A stretch of 64,000 nucleotides of DNA from Latrodectus hesperus (lineage: Eukaryota; Arthropoda; Arachnida; Araneae; Theridiidae): the NCBI GenBank assembly GCA_037975125.1, contig CM075855.1, positions 78,588,945 through 78,652,944 on the forward strand, written 5' to 3'. Position numbers and translations under genes: made by a program. Position 1 is the stretch's first letter; the number at the start of each line of letters is the position of its first letter. Shown here in pieces: positions 11,601-26,400 of the stretch. The notes under the pieces were generated by a model. It had not been told where the DNA came from. It did not search any database and saw only the letters and a program-made list of their open reading frames with translations.

Positions 11601-13419
11601 TTTGTTTTTGTTTGTTTGAAAGCTGCTTTGAGATAAGTCTTCTGTACTTATCAGTAAATTCTCCAAGTGACACATTAGAACATTTAGAAATTCCAAACAA
11701 TAGGTTCTTTCTTTTCATTTTCAAACATGTTTCTTTTGTCTCACATAATCTTATATTCTTTCATTTCTGAATATAAAAATAGTTTCTAACAAAAATCTCA
11801 ATTTACGTTGAGAAATAACTAACGAATACCAATTTAGCGAATATGAAAAAGGAAACATGGCCATGTCGCAGGTATTTATAAAACGCGATTGTTAGATAAT
11901 TTCTCTGTTGGAATATGCAAATTGATTAGTAATATTTCAGTATGTAAAAATCAGAATTTATGTGTAGCTCCATCAGTTGCAGTATTATTTATGTAAAGTT
12001 ATTTGAACCTCTAAATTCATTGCATTTTAATTGTATTAACTTTCAGTAATATTGCAATATTTTCTATAAATAGTTACAGAAACAGGATATGAATGGCATC
12101 AATTCTCGTGCATATGAATTGGATTCACAATATTTTCCAGTTTTTACCATGCTTTTATTTGTAATACTTGGCCATAATTAACTGTCCATATTAAAATCAT
12201 TTATTTTAAATGCTGTAATTTAACTTAGTCACCCTCTAAACAATCCAGCCATCTAATTTTCGGCAATCTTTAAGATGTTAAAAAAATTCTAGAAAAATTC
12301 TTTTTTTTTTTTTTTTTTGCTTTATAGAATTTGGAAAGTATTGAATTAAAATTTTGGTCACGCGCTAAAGAAAAATGTTAAAAAGAATTGTTGAGAGAAT
12401 CGTAATTTTTTGGTTGAGGATTGAACGTTTTGATATTCTTTATAGCATACATTTTTGTGTAGCAAAGAAACATTCTCAAGATCATTTTTTACTTTAGAAC
12501 CATGATTTTTATCGAATGAGTTGACTGAAGACCACGAATATTAAGACTGACTCTTGTCAAAATTATTTTTCGATTTTAACAAAGACTTTTCCTTCACTGT
12601 TTTTAAGAAATCTCTAAAACACGCATTCGCTTAAATTTGGCAAATGTGTCTCCGAATTAAAAAGCTCATCTTTCTCGCCCGTGAAAAATGAGAATTATAT
12701 GTTCTGTGACGTAGCGTCGAAAATATTTAATTCTTACAAAATGTTACGCAAGATTTTAACATTTTTACTTACGAATTTTACTTTTTTCTGTGGAGGCACG
12801 ATATCTACCTTCCTTGTTATTATTTTTTTTACTTATTAAATAAAAAGAAAGTTCGGGAATAAATAAAAATATTTTGTTAAATATTTTAAATGCTGTTGAA
12901 ATACTGCTTAATTTATTATCACGTACAAACTTCTGATCGTGGAACGACGAAATTGAGCATTTTTGACGCATTTGTATTTTTATTTTTATGTATGTGATCA
13001 ATTTTTATTTACTAAAATTATTTCGGCAAAGAAAACGCTTTAAAAAAATTTTTTTTTTATCGAAAATAAAGTTTTATTTTTGTAACTTAAAACTGTTATT
13101 ATTTTAGGTACTGAATTTTTTATAACTATGATTCTAATTAGTTCGTTATAAGCACATTATTTAATACTACAATTAATTTAGATAATATAATTTCCTGTAC
13201 TATATATATATGTTTGGATAGTAGGAATATTTATTATACCGTTTGTTAATTATAATTGAAGGTAGTTGAAATGTGTTTTTTTATGTAATGCTAAACCTTA
13301 TAACGTAATTAGAAATTTTAGGAAAACTGTTTTATATAATAATTTGTTGATAAAATTTCTTATTCTTTTATTCAATCATAATAAATTTGATTTATAAATA
13401 AGTAATTATTTATTTACAG
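8691..13419. other. Long A+T-rich noncoding stretch
   Basis: No gene is supported. The part at about 10010-10270 is less A+T-biased and, read on the minus strand, has a short transposase-like stretch, too weak to name. If the SAMD3-like gene has further 5' exons and a promoter, they probably lie in this interval, but I could not identify them. Confidence 0.35.
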
Positions 13420-16400
13420 GAATTTGTATTTGTTGAGGCTGAAGAGGATGCTTCAGTCGAAGGTAAATAATCATTATTTTCAGGCTTTATATATTCCCCT
13501 TTCCGCTTGCTAGTAATTCGGTTTTTAACTATTTTTCTAATTTTTATTAGTTACAGAATATCTAGATTTTGCTCTGTTTAAGATATAAAAACGATCCAAA
13601 CGATAGAAATGTTTCTAAAAACTCTGTTGCATTTTAGATTACTGTGACAGAATCAAAAGTATTTTAAATGTGTTTAAAGGTATACGAAAGATTGACGTTA
13701 TGCTTGCTAGTGTGGGTGTTGAAGAGCCAAAATAGCAGATTTTTGCGCCACAAAAGATTATTTTGTGCGGTAAATTTCGATTTGCACGTGAAATGCTGAT
13801 TGCGAATCTGAAAAATCTTTGCAACGATGAGATGTAGTTCATTATTAAATATGTTAAAAGTTGAGTTTGGAAGCTGAAATTTTAGCTTTCAAACTCAATT
13901 TTTTAAGGAAGTTAATATTAATGTGTAACTCAAATTTTAAGGTTTCGATTTTAAACTAATAACCAAAAATTTTAATTTAGTTAACTTAAAATCATAAATT
14001 TAGCATTCGAAATGTAAGTGAATTCATTTCGAAATCCAAAGTTTTTAACAGCAGTCTTCCTTTGGAAATTTGAATTATTAAAATTTTAAATTACATTGGA
14101 AAACTTGAATTTTTTTATATTTGTCCGAGGATATATACTAACTTATGATAAAATGATAGAAAAAATTAAGTGTGCTTACATCACGAGTTTGTTGAAATGT
14201 CTATTTATATAGTGTATTATTATTGTTTAATAATGAGTAGGAATTTTTTGAAGAGTATATTTTGTGCTAATTAGCTAAAATTAATTATCAGAAATTATCT
14301 TATTAATTTAGAACCATCTCCTGATTATACTTTATAGATTTTTTACTCAACAGTGCCTGCTAATGTCCGATTAAAAATCAGATTTTGTAAAAACCATTGT
14401 TTTCCAGTTTATTGAGTCAGCACTATTGCGTGCATTGATCGATCCCTCTTAGGTAGCACCACTTAGGATGTTTTTCAGACCAAATTGACTCACTTGATTA
14501 AATGTGCGAAATGAGTCAAATTCGTTGACTACTAAAGAATAGATTCTTTCATGTGTGTTTCTATATGCGCGTGAGTTTATATGCGATCTCGTAACAATAA
14601 TTACGATACCTGCAGAATCTTACTGAAGTTTTGAATCTTATTATACTATTTTTTTTAGACTTGTTAAATTTTGGAAACTTATTCTGAATGTGTTTGAAAG
14701 TTTAAAAAGTTGAGTTTTCATTTATTTGATTGGAAACTTAAAGTTGAAAATATTAAATTTTAATAACCATCAGAGCACTGTGTTTGAGACCCGACCTGCT
14801 TTTTTTCGAAATCATTCTAGATTTTCAGTAGTTGTATTCGTGTTCAATTACTTTACATTTGTTCACATTTCACAGAATTAAATGAAATGATGTTTGTGAG
14901 GTTTTTCTTCCTTGTAAATATCATTTCATTATAAAACTCAGAAAAATGGAAATGAAGTAGCTTGAAGCTATGCTAGGAATGTATCAACTGGGGAATCGAT
15001 GTCTTCATTTATCGATAAATGAAATAAATTATTTATAGAAATATCTAAGGAACAAATCCCCAATAGAAAAAGATTATAATTCTCACGAACGATTCAAATT
15101 CAGGAAAAAATTAAAGATATTTATTTATTTTTAGTAAAAGCATAATATCTGTTCACTATCTTTGGCCCACTACAGAAAGAAGAACGTTGGAGAGCCAGGT
15201 ACTGTACAGGCTCTGCAGACAACCGCAGATTATCCAAATTATCTGCTGTAACCGATTAAGATGGCTTGGTCATGTTTGGAGAAACCCAGATGATAATCCC
15301 ACAAAAATCTTAACATTTAAATATCTGAGGGACCACAGGCTAAAGGAAAACCTCCTACTAAATGGTTGGATGATATTGAAGAAGACCTAAATGCTTTTAA
15401 AGTCATCAATTGGGAGAACAGTCGTTAATGATAGATGACGCTGAAAGGATTGAAACAGCCAAGGCCTGTGTAAAGGGGTGCTGTGCTTTGAAGAAGCTAA
15501 TATCTGACAGATATCTGTTCACTGACAGAAACGCATTTAATGTGATAAATTTAAAGCAATCTAATTGTATTATTTTACATAAGTTACTGAACAGAATTTT
15601 GTAGACCCCGCACGAAAAGCTATAAATGTTTTTTTTTTTTAATTATAAAAGTAAAAAATTTTTATGAAAGACAAATTGATTGCAGATATACACATGAAAC
15701 GCAAGAATGAAATGATTTTACATCATAGCAGAATGGATGGGTGGGGGTAAATATTATGTAAAAAGATCGGCGAGAGAAAGAAAATTTGGCTTTTATATAA
15801 GTTAATGACTGATGTGAGTGGAAATATTTGTAGTGAACGTGCAAGCATGATGTCATTTTAAATTGTAAGTACGGAAATTTTGGATGACTAAGCAGAAAAT
15901 GAGATGGTGGAAGCAAGTTTAGTAAACGAAAGTATCAGAAGAAAAAAATTTGAAAAATTCTAGAATAAAAGATTTTTTTGGTAAAATCCTAGAAGAGCCC
16001 ATACCCTTGGCGACAAACTGAAAAAAAGCACCAAGCTAGAACGAAATTCCTAAATTAGTTTGGTTTACATCATCTAGTGTATCGAAGTAGGGTTATAAAA
16101 ATTGGCGCAAGCCACATAAATCGCCAACCAAAATCATTCGCGTGGTGTGGACTCTGCTAGGATCCAACTTTTTTTTTTGTCTGTGAAGGAAAACCACAGT
16201 ATAAGTGTTTTGCGTGAATGTTTTATTCTAACTGCTGGAGAGCATATGATTGTCTTCAAACACTTGGCAGTAAATCAGAATGATATTTTCGGATTCACAT
16301 GCACACATGAAAATCATTAAGGATATTTGGTCATCAATAAAAAGACTTGCTGAAAGATACAAATCATTTCAATCGACATTTTAATGCATAGCTTCCAGAG

Positions 16401-19400
16401 AATGTGAAAGAAAAATCGAAAATTATTCTTTGGACTGCTACTCTAATCTGTGATATATTGTCCGTCGGTTGTCGATAAAATGGTAAAAAGCGACGATTTG
16501 GTTGAATACATTTAGTTTTTTATGTTATGATTAATTCCTCTGTATAATTTAACGTACTTATTTATTAAAGATTGTGTATATAGGAATATTTGAAGTATTT
16601 ATTTTCTATTTAATTAAAGACAATTATAAAAGTTATTGTTGTCACATAATGTAATGTAACTTATAATGTAAATACCACTGCTCGATCAAATAAAAAAGTT
16701 ACAATTTTAAGAATCGTCATAATTCATATTACTATCATAGCGTTATTGCTTGGTTGCGATACTACCTCTGTTTTAAATATGTGTATTCATTGTTTAGTTA
16801 TAAACAAAATAACATTAAAAAAAGACCCATGAAAAAATGTTATTGAGAAGGAAAAAACAGTATTGTTGTTATGTGATATTTTCTAATATATATTCGCACA
16901 AATCTTGTAAATTAATATTCTAAAAATATTTTAATTATAAATGAAGCTTTATTGTGTTAACAGCTAAATAACAGAAAATACTCATAATTCCTAAATTTCG
17001 TGTTTTTAATTCGGGTTGGAGAGAAATTATATAATGATTGTTGACAAAATTAAAAATCACATCGAAGCCGCACCAACCTGACAGGTTTTACTAAATCTAA
17101 AATTACGCGAAATTGCATTATTTCAGATTTTTAATTTCAGTTGGCTTGAAATTAAAATAACTTTCAATGACCCTCAACTGCTAGGCTGTCCACTATGTAA
17201 TGTTAATTTTTTTTATGTTTTTTTACAGTTAAAATTATACGTAAAACTAGTTAAATTAATTTTGAAAATATTTATCAATATAATGCTTTAATTAAAAAAA
17301 TTTCACTTATAGGTCTAGAAGCTTTATTTGCAAATGGCATGGTATTGCAAAATCAGCAAGATAGAACTTCTGATCCTCTATTGTGGTATGAAGATTTTAA
17401 AATTCCTTGGGAAAAGATGCCTTTGAAATTAAGTGATATTTTAGATCAAGCAAGAAGACCAAGTAAAAAATTAATGGAAATAATGGCAAAAATTATTTGT
17501 GAGGAAATCAGAAAATTTGATTTAAATCCTAACGAGCAAATTTTAAATATTATTGCACGAAAAGCTGTTGAATGGTTTCCTGAATCATTAAGTGATGACC
17601 CTGCTGTGCCTTTATCAAACTTCAAGTACCAAGAGTTACAAATACAACTCAAAAATAAATTGATGGATTATTTCAAAGTAACGGTAAAACTGATTGACAT
17701 TCGAAACGACATTAATATTTCATTTCGTCAATTATGTCAATGTAATGATCAGCTTTGTCAAAATGATATGCCAAAACTTAATGCACACTCTGTTCCTCAT
17801 TTAACTGTGATTGAATTAAATCAAAATGAGTTTCATAAACCATTACTATTCAGGGGAATATGGCCTGGTTGCAGACCTAAAACTAATATGAAAAAGCAGC
17901 TTACAAAAAAATATAGATTTCTAAATAAAAAAGAAAATATTAAGCCATCAAAATTTGTCAATTATCATTGTTGCAAAAATTGGCGACCACGAAAATTGCC
18001 AAAAAATGAAACTAAAAGCAGTCAATTGCAAAAGAAAGAACAATTAAGAACTATTGATGCTTCTAACCCTAATACTTTGAATGATCAAACTATACAACTT
18101 CTTGAAGAAACGTTCTATTCCCAGCGAAGGGATATTATTATGTCTAAAAATATTATGACCATAATGAAAGAATGGCCATTACTTTTTACTCAAGATGGAT
18201 TGTTGAACCACTTTAAGTTACTTACTGGAGTTGACAGTTTAAAAAAATTAAATGACTCACTTTTAACAAAAGCTAATATCATTTTCTATTACTTCTTAAT
18301 ACTATCTACAAATGGCTCCATACCTTTGAATAGGTTTTTTAAATTACTGGACAAGAGTGAAAATCTTAATAGAATAGAGTGTTCTTTCATTATAGTATTT
18401 TTGACTATGGTTTATTTCAATGAAGCTCATGAAAATTTATTCTTGACTATAAAAGTGAGTTCCTTTTTAATAATATTTCCATGCTTATAATAATTAAAAA
18501 GCTAATATTTAGGTTTAATCAAATTTCTTAGTGTACATTATTATAGCTTAAATTTTAACATGAATTCATATGTATCGAAAAGAAATTTATTTCATTACAA
18601 TTTTTTTGTTTTTGTTTTTTTATAGTTTAATATTAAAAAGTTTTATTTTCTAAAAAGTTTTGGACTCATTTTCAAGATTATAATTTACTTAAAGTTCTAA
18701 GTTAATATTTATATGAAAATCTTGAAGAAAAGCTTTGTCATGATTTCTATACAGAAATTAACTTTTAAATACAATATTCCTAATTATGAAAATAAACGCA
18801 TACAAATCGTTAATATTTAAAAGTAAATCATAAATTATGTAAAAATTCAAAGAAGGTTTATTTTTTAAAAAAATGTACCAAAACAAATCCATAAATATTG
18901 CAGTGGATGTAAAAGAATGAAAGTTATTAAATTGAAAATGAAATTTATATGTTAGATGATTCAATTTAAGTTTGAAGAATTGCATTTGTAGAAGTTTTCT
19001 TTATTTCAATTAATTGAAAATTTGAATATTTAGAGTTAAAAAATCTAATTTTAAAAATATTGCCATGATATAAATTTAAAGAATGTTAATTATCATTTGC
19101 TTTTAAATTCATTTTTCATTTATAGTATTTATCTGAATAAATATTATTATATATCATTAAAAACATTTATGATACATGATATGAAAGATTTAAGTTTAAT
19201 TTTGTGAAGTACGTATTTAGGGTATGAATATAAGAATTTAAAATTTCATTTATACTTTTATTTTTTGACTTTATCATATTTTAAGTTTAATATTTTAATT
19301 TCATATAATTACTTTTTAATTTTCACTTGTTAACTTTTGTAAAATGTAAGGCATTAAAGGAATTGAACTTTACATATTAAATTTATCAAATTATATTATT

Positions 19401-22400
19401 ACTTTATTTTTAAGGTAAAGTAGGAGCAATCTTAATTTTTCCTAGAATATGAATTTTGCATATTTTTAATTCATTTACATCCCTTTAGCTTTTGTTTTAT
19501 TTATATATTCAACCCTTCATTAAAGCTACACTCATGTCCATAAATTAAAGATTATGTAAGTTCAGGCAAAGAAAGAGACAGAAGCAAAACAAATATGACT
19601 TATTAGTAAATTCTATTTATTAAACAAAAGGTAAAAAGCAAAAAAGATGCTATATGTTTGACATCATTAACAAAAATTGCGCTTTTTACTCCCTGGAGCA
19701 AATAAAAAAAAGAGCTTAATTACAAAAACCAATATGACATGGTTGGTATGATGGTTAATACATAGTATGCTCCCCAGACGATGCAATACAACGGCTAGGC
19801 ATGCTGAGTATCAAATTATCGATCTGATCTTGGGGAATATTACATTATTCATCAAGCAATGCTCTCCGAAGTTTAGGTAGACGTGTGAGAGGTGGTTGAC
19901 GGGCTGCAATTCGTCAGGCAAGCATATCCCACACATGCTCTATTGGATTCAAGTCCGGTGAGTACGCTGGTCAGTTCATACGGGTGATATCCTCTGATTG
20001 AAGGCATTCGTCTACAATGTTTGCACGGTGAGGACGGGCGTTGTCATCCACTAACAGAAATTCTGCACCCATGGCGCCCCGAAACAAACGTACATGTTGT
20101 TCCAGAATGACACACCGATAGACGTGGCCTGTCATAGTTACATTCTGAACATGCAGGTTAGTTCTGGAACCCAGAATAATTCCTACCCAAACGAGCAATC
20201 CTGCAACAACGTAACGGTGTCGTTCAATGGTGTTCTCTTGGTGATAACGGGTACCTTGCCCTCTCCATATGAAAGTCCGGCGAGTATTAGACTGAAAGCT
20301 AAACCTGGACTCGTCGGAAAACATCACACAAGAGCACTGTTGCGGTGTCCACAATGTGTTGCGGTGTCCTCTCTAGTTCCATTGAAACTGTGGTACCGGT
20401 AGCTGAAAAGTGCTGACGAGACAGGTCTGATGCTGTGCTCAGTCTGCTTCTTTTGGCAGTAACTGCCAAATACCGGCCCTCATTCGGCGTTTTAACTCGG
20501 GGGCGACTTGTGCTGTAACGTCTACTCACATTACTAAAGCCTGGAGATTACACTCTGGGTGATTATAAGATCCTCGGATACTTCCAGCTGGGTACGTCCA
20601 CATTCCAGACGGCCGATAATTCTACCACGTAAAACATCATCCAAATGCTTCCTTTGTACCATAACTATGCGATTATTGCTCTGAAAGGCTTTTAAATCGC
20701 TTGTGAACAATATTACTTCTTTGCATCCATTCCTTCCTTATATATCCCTCTCTTACACTCTTGTCATTGTGACGTACTATCAGCGTCATCTGGTGGTTCC
20801 TTGTAATTTGCATATTATTCTTCAAGATGTGTGTGATAATTCTAAATGTGAAATTTTTATTTTAGAGTTCAATTTCTGTGTGATTCTGAATTATCCTTAA
20901 TTTATGGACATGAGTGTATATTAAATGGAAAATATGAGATTAATAATTCATATTTCTTTATTTCAATCATACTATAATATTTAGGGTTTTGCTGAAAGTT
21001 TAAATAACTATTAAGTAATTTTATTTTGAATTAAAATTGACCGTTTGGTTTAATACAAAAAACATAACACTTTAGATTTTCAATTAGAATTATTTCAGTG
21101 GTAATAATAAGTTTCGTTCTAAAATTTTTGTAAATCAACTATTAACAATTTTTTAAAATAGTAAAATTTTAAATCATAGATAATTAATGATTGTATTTTC
21201 ACCATTTACATCGATCATTATTATTTTGAAATTATGTGAAAAAAAATTTTTTTTTTAATTTTAATTGTGGTGAACATAAATTCACTAAATTGTTCTTCTG
21301 ATATTCTACTGCAAGTATTTATGCAAGATCAGAGTTTTAAGGTTATGGAAATTTAATATGTATATATGATTTTTTACATAAAAAGAATAGAGTTTGAAAT
21401 TAACTTTTTAAATTTGTTATCTTGAATTTAAATATTCATTATTTCATATTATGTTCCTTTTTTCAGGTTCCTAAAACAGAAAGCGCTACAGTTAACTTTC
21501 AAATTTTACCAAAAACACCATGTCTTATAATTTGTGGTAAGAAAATTAACTAAAATAATTCATATTAACTTATATATAGCAATCTAGAAACTCATTTAAC
21601 TGTTTTCAAATTTTTGTTAATTATGAGATTTTAAAACAAATGAAATAGTGGCAAACAAAATAGTAAACATTGTTTGGGAAAGATGGATGTTTAAAATTGA
21701 TAGTACAAATCTTCAGAAATAATAATAAAAAAATGTATCCCTTAAAAATATAAATAATTTTCAATTATACAATTATTAAAAAAATTATAAATAATTTAAA
21801 CTAATACTTGTATTCCCATGCAGTTTTTGAATTATTTAGTAAAAAAATATCTTTTTCAAAACTTTAGTGAAATAATTTGTTCCATGCATTTTATTATAGG
21901 ACTAAATTAAATTTAAATCATCTCATTAAAAAAATTCTTTTAGGTCTCATTTTTTAAATGCAGTGGAAACCTGGATAAAAATTGAATACATAAATATATA
22001 AAAACATTAAATGGTATAGTGTACAAATAAAAATGTATCATATACTGATGCTGTTTCATTATTCTGTTTGTACATTAGGGTGAATTTTCATTTTTATCTT
22101 AATATTGTAATTTCAAATATTTTTGTCAGAATAATGTGCTTTTATTTGTAATTTTAGGACGAACTTAGTTTGTGTGTGACAAATTTCAGCAAAATTTCTT
22201 CCTTCAATAATATTTAAGAAATATGCCTAGTTTTACAATACATAGTTTGTTAGAAAATATTAGTGAATGCAGCATTTATTTAAATTTATTCAATCTTCTG
22301 ATAGTGATTGGCTCAATTCCATGTATTAAATAATTTTTTCTTTAATGGTAATGGTATTAAAAATATGACACTGATAGTAAATTTAATCCACTTATTTATT

Positions 22401-23380
22401 AATGAAAATTGAAATAAAAATATGTCACTTAATTTTTATGCGTATAGTTTTAAAATTTTTTTCTCCCATATCCCTTGATTTGCTTTTTCATAAGTAATGT
22501 TTCATTCAACTAAAAAATACGCCATTCTTGCATGTAGAATTTTCTCTTTGTAATCAAAAAGTTAAATATTTTTATTTATATTTGGTTTATTTTCTGCCAT
22601 TGCCTTTATTTTTTTCATGTACTCTCAAGTGTACAATTTCCATAGGTTGAAAATTATAATGTGAATAAAAAGAAAGTTTCGGATTTTCGCGCTTTCCTTC
22701 ATATCTATACTTTCTAAAAATAAAATTAATTTTCTTATGATCATTATCTAATAATAAAACTATCTTACTATATTAATATGAAAAAACTTAGCATTATTAA
22801 CTATTAAAAATGAAAAATTGTTCTGTATATTTACATATCTAAACCACCACTGTTTTTCTACAGGAGATTCACCACTTTTTGCTTCAAATTATATGCTTTG
22901 TATCAATGGAAAAATTGTCAATAGAGAAATCACTGATTTTACTACTGGATTTATCATGCTTTTTGCATCCTATCATGTTTTTAATATCTGTTATCCTATA
23001 GAAACAAAAGCTACACTAGAATTTGCTGAAAGGTAACTATTAATAAGTATATTTGTGTGACAGATAATCATTATCACATCCGGTGATCTATATTTTTAAA
23101 TGAGAAGGGTGGAGAGTAAACCATGTGTTCTTGTCTCTGAAAGAATTGCTTCATTCCTTTTAAAATAACTAATTAATGATTTCAATAGAGTGGTAGAATT
23201 GAAAGTTTTTGCAAATGATTATTTTTATAGAAGTGTGTTTTTTTGCATTCATTAACAAGAACAAATGAGTAACCTTCCCATCCTTTCCACTCGAAAATGC
23301 TGATTAGTAGAGTTGAAAATTTTTATTGAATGTACTCTTACAGTTCTTCACCACATAATTTTTCATGCTTAATATCCGAG

Positions 23381-23428
<48 letters not shown>

Positions 23429-26400
23429 TATATAATTAGAAATATTTTATTAATAGTAATTATTAATTAGTATAATAAATAACCTAAATCATTACCAAAG
23501 AAATTTTTTAGAGATTTGTTTCCATTGGATTTACATGTAAAACTTACTCTACATATTACTTGCATATTCTAATTTCAACTATAAGAAATTTCCAAAGTTT
23601 TATCATTTTTAAAAAAATCTGTTAGTTTTCTGGATTTATTTAAAATTTAGGCAAACAACTGAGTGTTACACAATTTTCTCCACATATGAAAGAATTATTT
23701 TAATTACATATTGAAAAAAATATTGGTTATTTAAGTGTTTACCATTCATTTCAAATGTGTATGAGTATAATAAACAGATAAAATTTCTAAATATCTTTAC
23801 ACATAGGCAGAGATTATGATTGAAAACAATATTTTTAAATATAAATTTTACAAAGGTAGTTTTGTTTAAAACTTAATTCAATGAACCAAAATAAATATAT
23901 TAAAAAAATTATATTTTTCTGAAACAATAATACCCAACTAACACAGATTTTTTTTATTTATATCATGTTTTAATATGACAGTTTAGGAAACAAAAAATGT
24001 GTATCCATTTTTAAGCCTTAGTCTGAGATAAATTTTTTTTTCCTCATTAGAAAATGTCAAAGTATATGAAAAACATTTATAAATAATTCAGTTATATTGC
24101 GTGAGTACCCATTGCAGATGTTCCCTTCTTATTGTGGTGATATGGTTTGTGTGTTCATCACCCCGAGAGCTGTGGAGTTTCGGCCCCCTGACAAGTTTAC
24201 CTGAGAAGTCGGACAGGTCAAAGGGGAGGTGAATAGGAATATCCTGGTTTTCCAAGTTGGGCATGAAGCTAACAATTCCACCACATAAAAACTTGTTTCA
24301 AAGTAAACTATAAAATAGCTGGCACTCTTCTCGTAGATGAACTTGAAAAGGAGCAAGAACTTGATTTTTAATATATGGAATGTGCATTCCTTTTATCGCT
24401 ATAGAGCACTGCAGGCACTATGACAGGTACAGGATTGATATTTACGAAACCCAGGAGTTTAGGTGGACTGGGCAGAGTGTAATTGAAAAGGAAATTATGA
24501 TATAGCTGTCATGATACGAAGCACTTAAAAGGAACAGATATCTTGGTGAACAAGAGAAAAAAAACCTAATATGAACTTTAAAGCTTTAATGCCAAAATTA
24601 TGTCAGCTACATATTAATGGGTATTTTTTAACTATAGTTTAATTAAATACTGAGGACAATGAAGACAAAGACTTATTTTATGAAGAGCACTCAGACTGTT
24701 TTAGAAGTTGTCCACAGTGACATTAAACATTTGCTTTGAGACCTAAATGCTAAAATTAGTGAGGAAAAGGAATTTAAATCAACTATATTTATATCGCAGT
24801 TAACATAATGAATCCAACCAAAATGCAATAATCCTTATTGATTTTGCTATTGCACATAACCTTGCAATAGGCAGTACCTACTTTGAGCATAAGAATATAT
24901 ATATAAGCATACTTGGAAGTCACTAGATGGGGCCTACTGTTAATCAAATAGATCATGTTCTTATTGATTCTAGACACTTTACAAGCTTGATTAATGTTAG
25001 AACGTTTTGTGGGTTAGTATCCATTCTGCCCGCTATTTAGTTTTCTCTGGAATTAGAGGGGAAATCTCCTTTGCTAAAAAAATGAGATATAAGCTACAAA
25101 AGTTAATTGTGAGAAAACTGAAATTGCACGACATTGTTAGAATATAGGGTTGTTAGAATCTAAAAAAATAAAATAAATACCACAGAATTAGAAGTCATGT
25201 GGTTTAAGTTTAAAACAATCTCTATAACTATAAATGCAGTTCTGAGTCATAGAGCTATGGAAAAGTGTAAAGATTGGTTCAATGAAGAGTGTAGGAAAGC
25301 AAATGAGCAAAAACTTCACGCGTATAAAAGAATTCTATAACAATGCACTAGAAATAAGTCAGAGAAATACAGTACTGATCAGAAAACAAAAGATTCATAA
25401 GGCTAAGAAAAAGCTTTTGAGGAAAATAGATATATAGATGTTGAATCCCTGAAGATCAATGAATACTAAGCACTATCAGATGGTCAGCAATTGTGAAAGA
25501 GACTTTAAACCCGAAATAAATTTTTGCTGAAGTAAAATGGGTGATATTCTCAGTGAAGGTTCTCAGATTTCATAAAGATCAGCAGAGCATTTTGAAGACT
25601 TATTAAAAAGTAATAAATCTAATTCTCATGATTTTACACAAGAGAAAGACTTGCCGATTCCAGGGAATTGGCACCACCAGATTTACAAGACACTATTTAT
25701 GTTGTCAAAGCAAAGCGCTTGGAATTTATTTCATTTAGGTAGAAATGTTAAAAAACAATTGAGTTTTTTTCATAAAATTATTCAAAATATTTGATCTAAA
25801 AAAAAGCCAAAGGATTAGCTCACAAGCATTTTATGTCCAATATGCTTGTGAGCCATTCACGCTTATGAACAAAAAAAGTGATAATAGATATAAAATTGAA
25901 ATTGTAGAGGGATAAATTTGTTTTGATTTGCAACAAGGTTTTCTCTAAATTACTCAATATGAGAGACTTGTTCCTCGTGTAAATAACATTGTTGGTGGTC
26001 GTCAGCGTAGAATTTGTAGAGGCAAATCTACTGTAGACCATATTTTTGGCCTTGGATAAATCTTGAGTTTAATACCGATTTATACCTCATGTTTATTGAC
26101 TACAAAGTAGCATATGATTTCATCAACCACTGCTAATTATTTAGAGCTATGTATGACTTTGATATTCGTACAAAACTAATAAAATTGGTTAAAGTGACAC
26201 TCAATTTGACTTTTTGGAAAGTTCTAATTCAGGGACATCTTTCTAGAAGTGTTCTTGTGGAAAAGGGGTTGAGACAAGGAGATGCCCTCTCATATCTTAT
26301 TTAAATTGTGTTGGAAAGAGTCATCTGGAAATCTGGAGTAAATACCAGAGACAGATCTTTAAAAATCTGCAAGTGCTGCCATTTGGAGACGACACAGCAC

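Larger units (their letters stand above)
13463..17312. other. Intron of the SAMD3-like gene
   Basis: Apart from the hairpin at 13.86 kb and the LINE fragment at 15.2 kb, the intron is A+T-rich and shows no recognisable element. Confidence 0.5.
18455..21466. other. Intron of the SAMD3-like gene
   Basis: The intron starts with donor GTGAGT and ends in a pyrimidine-rich acceptor. It contains the Tc1 element at 19527-20918. The remainder is A+T-rich without recognisable features. Confidence 0.55.

Noticed and set aside
13855..13905. microRNA precursor
   Set aside because: The stem is about 15-22 bp with an 8-base loop, which is too small and has no flanking structure expected for a precursor.
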